Origin: Mesorhizobium sp.
GTDB lineage: Bacteria > Pseudomonadota > Alphaproteobacteria > Rhizobiales > Rhizobiaceae
Length of the DNA: 64,000 nucleotides
Direction of reading: 5' to 3'
NCBI GenBank assembly: GCA_027492275.1
Contig: JAPUFC010000085.1
Coordinates: 1-64,000 of the forward strand
In this document: positions 34,336 to 42,240 of the stretch, in pieces
Layout: every line of letters begins with the position of its first letter
How positions within the stretch are numbered: position 1 is the first letter of the stretch
Made by a program: the position numbers and the translations under genes
Notes under the pieces: model-generated
What the model saw: the letters and a program-made list of their open reading frames with translations, nothing else
What the model was told of the DNA's origin: nothing
Databases searched by the model: none

Positions 34336-36234
34336 GTGGCAGCCGACATCAAGAAGACCGTCTCGGCCGATTCCGGCAGCATGCTCGCCACGCTGACGAA
34401 TCTGTGGCCCTATCTGTGGCCGGAGGGCCGGGCCGACCTGAAGGCGCGCGTCGTCTGGGCGGTCGGCTGGCTGGTCGTCGCCAAGCTGGTGCTGATCGGC
34501 GTGCCTTATTTCTTCAAATGGGCCACGAACGCGCTGAGCGGCGGCGCCGTGCCGCCTCTGCCGGCATGGCTTGCCGGCCCGATCGCGCTCGTGGTGGCCT
34601 ACAACGTCATGCGGGTCGGCCAGGTGGCGTTCAACCAGCTTCGCGATTCGCTGTTCGCCAGCGTCGGCCAGCATGCGGTGCGCCAGCTCGCCCACCGCAC
34701 CTTCGTCCACATGCACGAACTGTCGCTGCGCTTCCATCTGGAGCGTCGCACCGGCGGCCTGTCGCGCATCATCGAGCGCGGCGTGAAGGGCATCGAGACC
34801 ATCGTGCGCTTCACCATGCTGAACACCGCGCCGACGATCATCGAATTCGCGCTGTCGGCCGGCATCTTCGCTTTCGCCTATGGCTGGCGCTACGTGGCCG
34901 TGCTGGCGGTGATGATCGGCCTCTACATCTGGTTCTCGGTGTGGGCGAGCGACTGGCGTATCGGCATCCGCCGCGAGATGAACGAGTCCGACACCGACGC
35001 CAACACCAAGGCGATCGACTCGCTGCTCAACTTCGAGACGGTGAAATATTTCGGCAACGAGAAGATGGAGGCCGAGCGCTTCGACCGCTCCATGGCGCGC
35101 TACGAGCGCGCCGCCACGCAGAGCTGGACCTCGCTCGGCTGGCTGAACTTCGGGCAAGGCGTCATCTTCGGGCTGGGCATGACGGCGATCATGATCATGT
35201 CCGCCCTGGAGGTGCGGGCCGGCACGCAGACGGTGGGCGACTTCGTCTTCGTCAACGTCGTCATGATGCAGCTTGCCGTGCCGCTGAACTTCATCGGCCA
35301 GATCTACCGCGAGATCAGGCAGGGCCTGACCGACATCGAAACCATGTTCGACCTGCTGGACGTGAAGCAGGAGGTGACCGACGCGCCGGGCGCGAAGCCG
35401 CTGGCCATCGACAGGGGCCGCGTCGAGTTCCGCGACGTCCACTTCGCCTACGAGCCGGCGCGCAGGATCCTCAAGGGCGTCTCCTTCGACGTGCCGGCCG
35501 GCAGGACCATCGCCATCGTCGGACCGTCGGGCGCCGGCAAGTCGACCGTGTCGCGCCTGCTGTTCCGCTTCTACGACGTGCAGTCCGGCAGGATCCTGAT
35601 CGACGGGCAGGACGTGAGCCAGGTGACGCAGGAAAGCCTGCGCGCGGCGATCGGCATGGTGCCGCAGGACACGGTGCTGTTCAACGACACCATTGCCTAC
35701 AACATCCGCTACGGCCGCCCCGGCGCCAGCGACGGGGAGGTGGGGCGCGCCGCCGAACTGGCGCAGATCGGTCCCTTCATCGAGCGCCTGCCGGACGGCT
35801 ACGCCACCATGGTGGGCGAGCGCGGCCTGAAACTCTCGGGAGGCGAGAAGCAGCGCGTGGCGATCGCCCGCACGATCCTGAAAGCGCCGCCGATCCTGAT
35901 CCTCGACGAGGCGACATCGGCGCTGGATTCCCACACCGAACAGGAAATCCAGGCCGCGCTCGACCTCGTCAGCCGTGGCCGCACGACGATCGTCATCGCG
36001 CATCGGCTGTCGACCGTGGTGCGTGCCGACGAGATCATCGTGCTCAAGGACGGCGAGGTGGCCGAGCGCGGCACGCATGCGGACCTGCTGAAGGCAGGCG
36101 GGCTCTATGCGTCCATGTGGATGCGCCAGCGCGAGGCGTCCGAGGCCGAGGAGCGGCTGCGCCAGGCGCGGGAGGCGGACGAACTCGGCGTGGTCGTGAG
36201 ACGCAGGACGCCGGAGGTGGCGCCGGGCGAGTAG
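34336..36234 (+). CDS. Atm1-type ABC exporter
   Basis: The 632-residue half-transporter has six membrane helices and one nucleotide-binding domain. Walker A is GPSGAGKST near residue 396, the signature is LSGGE, and Walker B is ILILDEATSALD. The membrane domain carries the FHLERRTGGLSRIIERG segment and the NFETVKYFGNE motif of the Atm1/HMT1/ABCB7 group, which exports glutathione-linked metal or sulfur species. Bacterial Atm1 relatives confer resistance to mercury and silver. The GTG start has GGAAGG upstream. Linkage to an ArsR regulator with three cysteines supports a metal-detoxification role. Confidence 0.9.
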   Translation: MAADIKKTVSADSGSMLATLTNLWPYLWPEGRADLKARVVWAVGWLVVAKLVLIGVPYFFKWATNALSGGAVPPLPAWLAGPIALVVAYNVMRVGQVAFNQLRDSLFASVGQHAVRQLAHRTFVHMHELSLRFHLERRTGGLSRIIERGVKGIETIVRFTMLNTAPTIIEFALSAGIFAFAYGWRYVAVLAVMIGLYIWFSVWASDWRIGIRREMNESDTDANTKAIDSLLNFETVKYFGNEKMEAERFDRSMARYERAATQSWTSLGWLNFGQGVIFGLGMTAIMIMSALEVRAGTQTVGDFVFVNVVMMQLAVPLNFIGQIYREIRQGLTDIETMFDLLDVKQEVTDAPGAKPLAIDRGRVEFRDVHFAYEPARRILKGVSFDVPAGRTIAIVGPSGAGKSTVSRLLFRFYDVQSGRILIDGQDVSQVTQESLRAAIGMVPQDTVLFNDTIAYNIRYGRPGASDGEVGRAAELAQIGPFIERLPDGYATMVGERGLKLSGGEKQRVAIARTILKAPPILILDEATSALDSHTEQEIQAALDLVSRGRTTIVIAHRLSTVVRADEIIVLKDGEVAERGTHADLLKAGGLYASMWMRQREASEAEERLRQAREADELGVVVRRRTPEVAPGE

Positions 36235-36340
36235 CGGCGCGCTGGAACCGGATGCCGTCCTTCGGACTTTTCCCCGCGTTGCGGGCTTCTGCCGTTTCCG
36301 CTAAGCAGCCGTGACGAAGAATGGAGCCCGACGCCGGCCG

Positions 36341-37039
36341 ATGAGCATCGCCGACACGATCCGCAACACGCTGGTCCCCGTCCACAAGGAGGGCTATCCC
36401 TTCATCGCCGGCTTCGCCGTCGTCACCTTGCTGCTCGGCTTCCTGTCCGCGCACCTGTTCTGGATCGGCCTGATCCTCACGGCGTGGTGCGCCTATTTCT
36501 TCCGCGATCCGACACGCGTGACGCCGCTGGACGATTCGCTGGTCGTCAGCCCGGCGGACGGGGTGGTGTCGGCCGTCGGGCCGGCTATCCCGCCGCGCGA
36601 GCTCGGCCTCGGCCCGACGGAGATGATCCGGATTTCCGTGTTCATGAACGTCTTTTCCTGCCACGTGAACCGTTCGCCGGTGCGCGGCCGCATCGCCCGC
36701 ATCGAGTATCGCGCCGGAAGGTTCCTCAACGCCGAGCTCGACAAGGCGAGCGAGGAGAACGAGCGCAACGGGCTGGTGGTGGAGAGCCCGAACGGCACGG
36801 TCGGCGTGGTGCAGATCGCCGGGCTGGTGGCGCGCCGCATCGTCTGCTGGGCGGAGCAGGGCGGCAATATCGGCGCGGGCGAGCGCATCGGCCTGATCCG
36901 CTTCGGCTCGCGCGTCGACGTGTTCCTGCCGGCGGGGACGCCGGTGCGGGTCGCCATCGGCCAGACGGCGGTGGCGGGCGAGACGGTTCTCGCCGAATTC
37001 GGCGGCAGGACCGCCATGCCGATGATCCGGGTCGACTGA
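36341..37039 (+). CDS. psd: Phosphatidylserine decarboxylase proenzyme (short type)
   Basis: The 232-residue proenzyme makes phosphatidylethanolamine from phosphatidylserine. The N-terminal membrane segment is near 21-55, and self-cleavage to form the pyruvoyl group should occur at GS (189-190) in [11 protein letters not shown]. The [21 protein letters not shown] start is almost the same as that of the Sinorhizobium meliloti enzyme, so ATG 36341 was used in preference to GTG 36311. pssA starts three bases after the stop codon; the pair is one transcription unit. Confidence 0.95.
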   Translation: MSIADTIRNTLVPVHKEGYPFIAGFAVVTLLLGFLSAHLFWIGLILTAWCAYFFRDPTRVTPLDDSLVVSPADGVVSAVGPAIPPRELGLGPTEMIRISVFMNVFSCHVNRSPVRGRIARIEYRAGRFLNAELDKASEENERNGLVVESPNGTVGVVQIAGLVARRIVCWAEQGGNIGAGERIGLIRFGSRVDVFLPAGTPVRVAIGQTAVAGETVLAEFGGRTAMPMIRVD

Positions 37040-37042
37040 CCG

Positions 37043-37864
37043 ATGCCCTTTCCGCCGTTCCAGCCGCATGGGCGCGGCGGCCCCCGCATCCAGGAAATCC
37101 CGCTCCGGCTGATCCTTCCGAACCTGCTCACCGTGCTGGCGATCTGCGCCGGGCTGACGGGCGTGCGCATGGCCTTCGAGGGGCGCGTCGAGGCGGCCGT
37201 GGTGCTGGTGCTGGTGGCGGCGTTCATCGACGGCATAGACGGGCGCATCGCGCGGCTGCTCAAGGCCACGTCGCGCTTCGGCGCGCAGATGGATTCGCTG
37301 GCCGACATCGTCAATTTCGGCGTCGCGCCGGCGCTGGTGCTCTACGCCTTCATCCTCGACCGCGCCGGGTCGCCCGGCTGGATCGCGGCGCTGCTGTTCA
37401 CCATCGCCGCCGGGCTCAGGCTGGCCCGCTTCAACGTGATGGACGAGGATACGGAGCGTCCGGCTTGGCAGGGCGAGTATTTCGTCGGCATCCCGGCGCC
37501 GGCCGGCGCCGTCGTGGTGCTGCTGCCGGTCTATCTGGTGTTCATCGGCGTGGTCGAGGTGGAGCGCTGGCTGGCCTTCGCGGCGACCGGCTACACGCTG
37601 CTCATCGCCTTCCTGCTGGTCAGCCGCCTGCCGGTCTATTCCGGCAAGGCATTCAAGGTGCAGCGCGACAAGGTGATGCCGCTGATGCTGGGCGTCGTGC
37701 TGTTCCTGCTGATGCTGTTCAACTACACGTGGCAGACGCTGGCGCTGGGCGCCGTGGCCTACATGCTGTTCCTGCCCCTGTCCGCGCTGGCCTATACGCG
37801 CCGCGAGAAGGCCGAGACGGCGAAGGCGGCCGAGCCCGCCGAGACCGGGCCTGCCACGGAATAG
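37043..37864 (+). CDS. pssA: CDP-diacylglycerol--serine O-phosphatidyltransferase
   Basis: The 273-residue membrane enzyme condenses CDP-diacylglycerol with serine. The CDP-alcohol phosphotransferase motif DG-x2-AR-x8-G-x3-D-x3-D is intact as DGRIARLLKATSRFGAQMDSLAD near residues 75-97. Eight or so membrane segments follow. It sits three bases after psd, so substrate and product steps of phosphatidylethanolamine synthesis are co-expressed. The charged C-terminal tail (residues 250-273) is Ala/Glu-rich. Confidence 0.95.
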   Translation: MPFPPFQPHGRGGPRIQEIPLRLILPNLLTVLAICAGLTGVRMAFEGRVEAAVVLVLVAAFIDGIDGRIARLLKATSRFGAQMDSLADIVNFGVAPALVLYAFILDRAGSPGWIAALLFTIAAGLRLARFNVMDEDTERPAWQGEYFVGIPAPAGAVVVLLPVYLVFIGVVEVERWLAFAATGYTLLIAFLLVSRLPVYSGKAFKVQRDKVMPLMLGVVLFLLMLFNYTWQTLALGAVAYMLFLPLSALAYTRREKAETAKAAEPAETGPATE

Positions 37865-37867
37865 GCG

Positions 37868-40099
37868 TCAGGCGGCGAGATCGACGCCGAGGCTTTCGAC
37901 CGCGATCCGGCGCGCCGCGACGTGGTCGATCTTGCCCGAGCCGAGCAGCGGCAGTTCCGGCACCTTGACGATATGCTCCGGGATCATCAGCGCCGGCACG
38001 CCGGCCTGCCGCGCATGCTCCCGCAGCGCGTCGGCATCGGTCTCCTCGGCGGTGGTGACCAGGACGACGCGCTCGCCGCGCCTCTTGTCCGGCACGGAGA
38101 CGGCGGCGTGGTGCTGCGCCGGCCACAGCGACTGCGCCAGGATCTCGACGGCCCCCAGCGACACCATCTCGCCCGCGACCTTGGCGAAGCGCTTGATGCG
38201 GCCGCGAATGGTCACGAAACCCTCGCGGTCGATCGAGACGATGTCGCCGCTGTCATGCCACTCGTCCGGCGTGCGCTGCAGTTCGCCCGGCCGGTCGGCG
38301 GTCATGTAGCCGAGCATGACGTTGGGGCCGGCCAGCCACAGCCTGCCGCCCTCGGGAATGCCCTCGACCGGCTCCAGCCGCATCCGCAGACCGGGCAGCA
38401 GCCGCCCGACCGTGCCGTCGCGCCCATGCGTGGCGGTGTTGACCGCCACCACCGGCGCAGCCTCGGTGAGACCGTAGCCTTCGAGGATTTCCGCGCCGAA
38501 GCGTTCGCGCCATGTCTTGCGCGTTTCCGCCCGGACGGCCTCCGCGCCGGCCACCGCGAAGCGCAGGCTGGAGAAGTCCCCATCCTTGGCCGTGCGCGCA
38601 TAGGCGGCGAGGAAGGTGTCGGTGCCGAACATGACGGTCGGCCGCGCCTTGGCCGCCACCTCCGGGATCTGCTTGTAGTGCAGCGGCGAGGGGTAGAGGA
38701 ACAGCCGCACGCCGGCGATCAGCGGCAGCACGGTGCCGCCCGTCAGCCCGAAGGAATGGAACACGGGCAGCACGTTGAACAGCTTGTCCTGCGGCGAGAT
38801 CGAGAAGCGCGCCCAGGCCTGCATGGCGTTGGCCACGACGTTGCGATGCGACAGCACGACCGCCTTCGGCGTGCCTTCCGAGCCTGAGGTGAAGAGGATG
38901 ACGGCGGGATCGTCGGGCCGGGCGCGGCTGATCGAGCGGTTCCACCACAGCGCGCCCCAGAGCTTGTCGCCCAGGCCGATGCCGGCGCGGATGTCCTCCA
39001 GCCAGACCATTCTGGCGCCGCCGGCTTCCACGGCCGCGACGACGTCCTCGAGCCCGGCCTTCTCCACGAAGGCGCGCGACGACACGACGGTTCGCATGAC
39101 GGCGGTTCGCACGGCCGAGGTGATGTTCGCCGGCCCCGACGTGTAGTTCAGCATCGCCGGCACCCGTGCGCCGGAGGTCAGGCCGAGCAGGGTGAGCACC
39201 ACGCCGCTGGCATTGGGCAGCAGCACGCCGACCGCTTCTCCGGGCACGGTCTGGGCGGCCAGCCGGTCGCCCAGCACCCGCGCCCCGGTCAGGAGCCCGC
39301 GATAGGTGAGGGGGGCCGACAGCACGTCCTCGACGATGATGCGCGACGGCCCGAAGCGCAACGCGGCGTCCCGCACGGCCGAGAACAGCGTGCGCTCCAT
39401 GGCGGCGCCGGCGAATCGCACCTCGGCCATGCGGTCGAACAGGACGCCTGCGCGCGTCGATGCGGTGATGCCACCGGCGCGGTTCATCAGTTCGGTGACG
39501 GTCATGGGCGGCAGGGTGCGGACGCTGAGCCGCGTGAACCGGCTGCGCGGCGCCTTCGCGGCCGGCGTGAGCGAGGAGGGGAGGTAGCGCCCGCCCTCGA
39601 CGATCACGGGTATGATCCTGGCGTCCGCCTGCTCGGCGATGCGGGCCACGGCGCGGAACAGGCGATAGGACTTCGTGTCCGGCTCGACCTCGTCGGGAAC
39701 GTAGACCGCCAGCCGGCCCTTGCCCTTGAGCACGCGCACCAGCCGCCGGCTGACGAAGACGTGGTGCGCGTTGAAGGCGATGGTGCGGGCGAGTTCGCGC
39801 CATGGCTCCAGCCACATGGAGGTGGCGTCGCGCTCGTCGAGAATGTGCAGCGTCTCTTCCGGCAGCAGCGACAGCATCAGCGCGGCGTCGATTCGCGACT
39901 GGTGCCACACCGCGTAGATGACCGGCGCGGGCGTCGCGCCGGCCTGCGCCAGCGCGCGGTCGTCGATGCGGTAGAACAGCTTGAAAGGCAGGTACAGCAA
40001 GGCTTGCCGGTAGCCTGTCCCGAGGCGCAGCATGGGATAAAGCGCCGCCGCCAGATAGGCCGCGACGACGCCGAGCGCTATCGAACCGCCTAGGATCAT
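37868..40099 (-). CDS. aas: Aas-like acyltransferase/acyl-ACP synthetase fusion
   Basis: The 743-residue protein joins an N-terminal acyltransferase-like domain (about 1-190, WHQSRID giving the HX4D motif) to a C-terminal AMP-binding acyl-activating domain (ILFTSGSEGTPKAVVLSH near residue 400, GYGLTEAAPV, HDSGDI and a final GKIDH lysine). E. coli Aas has the same order and reacylates 2-acyl-lysophosphatidylethanolamine. The acyltransferase half is divergent, so its activity is less certain than the synthetase half. The gene is convergent with pssA, ending three bases after it, which fits a phospholipid theme for this region. Confidence 0.82.
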   Translation of the reverse strand: MILGGSIALGVVAAYLAAALYPMLRLGTGYRQALLYLPFKLFYRIDDRALAQAGATPAPVIYAVWHQSRIDAALMLSLLPEETLHILDERDATSMWLEPWRELARTIAFNAHHVFVSRRLVRVLKGKGRLAVYVPDEVEPDTKSYRLFRAVARIAEQADARIIPVIVEGGRYLPSSLTPAAKAPRSRFTRLSVRTLPPMTVTELMNRAGGITASTRAGVLFDRMAEVRFAGAAMERTLFSAVRDAALRFGPSRIIVEDVLSAPLTYRGLLTGARVLGDRLAAQTVPGEAVGVLLPNASGVVLTLLGLTSGARVPAMLNYTSGPANITSAVRTAVMRTVVSSRAFVEKAGLEDVVAAVEAGGARMVWLEDIRAGIGLGDKLWGALWWNRSISRARPDDPAVILFTSGSEGTPKAVVLSHRNVVANAMQAWARFSISPQDKLFNVLPVFHSFGLTGGTVLPLIAGVRLFLYPSPLHYKQIPEVAAKARPTVMFGTDTFLAAYARTAKDGDFSSLRFAVAGAEAVRAETRKTWRERFGAEILEGYGLTEAAPVVAVNTATHGRDGTVGRLLPGLRMRLEPVEGIPEGGRLWLAGPNVMLGYMTADRPGELQRTPDEWHDSGDIVSIDREGFVTIRGRIKRFAKVAGEMVSLGAVEILAQSLWPAQHHAAVSVPDKRRGERVVLVTTAEETDADALREHARQAGVPALMIPEHIVKVPELPLLGSGKIDHVAARRIAVESLGVDLAA

Positions 40100-40177
40100 C
40101 CTTCACCTTTGGGCTGTTGCCGCTGCTCAGGAGGGTAGCGGATGATGCGCGAAGGTCAATGAGGGGGTGCGGCGGTG

Positions 40178-40489
40178 CTAGACGAGCTTCAGTCCGACCA
40201 CCCCCGCGACGATCAGCGCGATGCTGGCCAGCCTCAGCACCGTCGCCGGCTCGCCAAGCACGAAAATGCCGAAAACCGCCGTTCCGACGATGCCGATTCC
40301 GGTCCACACCGCATAGGCCGTGCCGAGCGGCAGGCCGCGCAGCGCCAGCCCCAGCAGGCCAAGGCTGACGACCATGCTGGCCGCCGTGGCGAGGCTCGGC
40401 AGGAGCCGCGTGAAGCCATGCGTGTATTTCAGGCCGACGGCCCAGCCGATCTCGAACAGGCCGGCGAAAAACAGATAGATCCAGGACAT
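40178..40489 (-). CDS. gdx: Guanidinium exporter, SMR family (Gdx/SugE)
   Basis: The 103-residue protein has four membrane helices and closely matches E. coli SugE/Gdx: [17 protein letters not shown] with the essential E13, [11 protein letters not shown] and a final [14 protein letters not shown]. Gdx proteins export guanidinium coupled to proton influx. ATG 40489 is selected because AAGGAG lies six bases upstream; an ATG at 40495 would follow the Shine-Dalgarno with no gap. A guanidine-II riboswitch-like structure lies just upstream, giving strong support for the substrate. Confidence 0.95.
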   Translation of the reverse strand: MSWIYLFFAGLFEIGWAVGLKYTHGFTRLLPSLATAASMVVSLGLLGLALRGLPLGTAYAVWTGIGIVGTAVFGIFVLGEPATVLRLASIALIVAGVVGLKLV

Positions 40490-40510
40490 TCCCATCTCCT
40501 TCAGGTCGAT

Positions 40511-40560
40511 GAGGCCGTCCTCGATGATGTTCCGGGAAGGAAGGCGCGGCCGTCCACGCC
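40511..40560 (-). ncRNA. Guanidine-II (mini-ykkC) riboswitch upstream of gdx
   Basis: On the minus strand two hairpins occur in tandem. P1 is GGCGTGG-ACGG-CCGCGCC (40560-40543) and P2 is GAGG-ACGG-CCTC (40522-40511), separated by 20 bases. Both have the ACGR tetraloop closed by G-C pairs that defines the guanidine-II class, in which two such hairpins form one guanidine sensor. P2 ends 9 bases before the AAGGAG of gdx, so ligand binding would expose or hide the ribosome-binding site. The known class is found upstream of gdx/sugE genes. The call is by motif, not by a covariance search. Confidence 0.87.
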
Positions 40561-40677
40561 GGCTCTCATATAGGCGTGCGGCGGCGAGCCGGCAACTGTG
40601 CCGAGACCGACACCGCCGAGGGTTTCGCCGGCCGCGGATTCGTACTATTGCCGGCCATCCGCAGCGGGAGCCTCACC

Positions 40678-41424
40678 ATGGCCAGTCCGATCGATCTTTC
40701 CGGCCGCATCGCGCTGGTCACCGGCGCATCGCGCGGCATCGGCTATTTCACGGCGCGGCGGCTGGCGGCGGCCGGCGCGCATGTCGTGGCCGTGGCGCGC
40801 ACCGTGGGCGGGCTGGAGGAACTGGACGACGAGATCAGGGCCGGCGGCGGCAGCGCCACGCTGGTCCCGCTGGACCTGTCCGACATGGCCGGCATCGATC
40901 GGCTGGGCGGCTCCATCCACGAGCGCTGGGGCAGGCTGGACATACTGGTGGCCAATGCGGCGGTGCTGGGCGTCATCGCGCCGATCGGCCATGTCGAGGC
41001 CAAGGTGTTCGACAGGGTGATGCAGATCAACGTGACGTCGACCTGGCGGCTGATCCGCTCCGTCGACCCGCTGCTGCGCCTGTCCGACGCCGGGCGCGCG
41101 GTGGTGCTGACCTCCTCCGTCGCCCATTCGGCCCGCGCCTTCTGGGCTCCCTACGCCGCCTCCAAGGCGGCGGTGGAGACGATGATGCGCTCCTGGGCGC
41201 ACGAGACCGAAACCCTGCCGCTGCGCGTCAACGCCTTCGATCCCGGCCGCACCCGCACCGCCATGCGCGCGCAGGCCATGCCGGGCGAAGACCCCGAGAC
41301 CGTGCCGCATCCGTCCGAGGCGGCCGAGACGATGCTGCCGCTGTTCGATCCGGCGCTGACCGAGACCGGAAAGATCTTCCAGGCGCAGGGCGGCCGCTTC
41401 GTCGCGCACCGGCTGCCGCAATAG
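40678..41424 (+). CDS. Short-chain dehydrogenase/reductase
   Basis: The 248-residue protein has the SDR cofactor motif TGASRGIG near residues 15-22, NAA, and the active-site Ser with YAASK (Tyr and Lys). The substrate is unknown. GGGAG lies seven to eight bases before the ATG. It is divergent from gdx and ends three bases before the convergent HAD gene. Confidence 0.9.
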   Translation: MASPIDLSGRIALVTGASRGIGYFTARRLAAAGAHVVAVARTVGGLEELDDEIRAGGGSATLVPLDLSDMAGIDRLGGSIHERWGRLDILVANAAVLGVIAPIGHVEAKVFDRVMQINVTSTWRLIRSVDPLLRLSDAGRAVVLTSSVAHSARAFWAPYAASKAAVETMMRSWAHETETLPLRVNAFDPGRTRTAMRAQAMPGEDPETVPHPSEAAETMLPLFDPALTETGKIFQAQGGRFVAHRLPQ

Positions 41425-41427
41425 GCG

Positions 41428-42132
41428 TCAGCCTTCCTCGATGGCGCGCACCAGCCCGGGCAGCTCGGCAAGCGTTTCCAGCCGCCGGAACCGCGCCTCG
41501 CCCGCGGGCTCGTCGGCGTGCTCGTATTCCCAGGTCAGCGCATGCGGCACGAACACGCCGAAACTGCCCGCCTCGATGGCCGGCAGCACGTCGGAGCGCA
41601 GCGAGTTGCCCACCATCATGGCGCGTTCCGCCCCTTCGCCGTGGCGCGAAAAGATGCGTGAATATGTGGCCTGGCTCTTGTCCGACACGATCTCCACGGC
41701 CGAGAACAGCTCGCCGAGCCCCGACTGCGCCACCTTGCGCTCCTGGTCGAACAGGTCACCCTTGGTGATGAGCACGAGCCTGTGCGAGCCGGCCAGATGC
41801 TCCAGCGTTTCGCGAACGCCGGGCAGCGTCTCGATCGGATGCGACAGCATCTCGCGCCCGGCGGCGAGGATCTCGTTTATGACCGTGCCCGGCACGCGCC
41901 CGTCCGTGACCTCGATCGCGGTCTCGATCATCGACAGGGTGAAGCCCTTGATGCCGAAGCCGTACGCGCCGAGATTGCGCTTTTCCGCCGCCAGCAGGCG
42001 CTCTTTCAGATGCCCGCCCTCGGCATGGTCCCGCAGCAGGTCGCAGAACAGGCTTTCGGTCAGCCGGAAGAACTGCTCGTTCTGCCAGAGCGTGTCGTCG
42101 GCATCGAGGCCGATCGTCGTCAGCGTGCGCAT
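41428..42132 (-). CDS. HAD-superfamily hydrolase
   Basis: The 234-residue protein has HAD motif I as LDADDTLW, motif II as LITKGD, the motif III Lys in VSDKS and motif IV as VGNSLRSDVLPA. Asp10 and Asp12 are the likely nucleophile and acid. The order and helical cap fit YjjG/phosphoglycolate-phosphatase-like proteins, but the substrate is not known. It is transcribed divergently from the SLC13-type permease gene. Confidence 0.87.
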   Translation of the reverse strand: MRTLTTIGLDADDTLWQNEQFFRLTESLFCDLLRDHAEGGHLKERLLAAEKRNLGAYGFGIKGFTLSMIETAIEVTDGRVPGTVINEILAAGREMLSHPIETLPGVRETLEHLAGSHRLVLITKGDLFDQERKVAQSGLGELFSAVEIVSDKSQATYSRIFSRHGEGAERAMMVGNSLRSDVLPAIEAGSFGVFVPHALTWEYEHADEPAGEARFRRLETLAELPGLVRAIEEG

Positions 42133-42240
42133 GGCGGCTGGCTTAGTCCTTCGCGACGCCGAGCGCCAGAGCCCAGGCAACCAACGGCCGTTCCAGGCGT
42201 TCTGGCGCGACCGGGTTCTCCGGAGGGGGCATTTCAGAGC

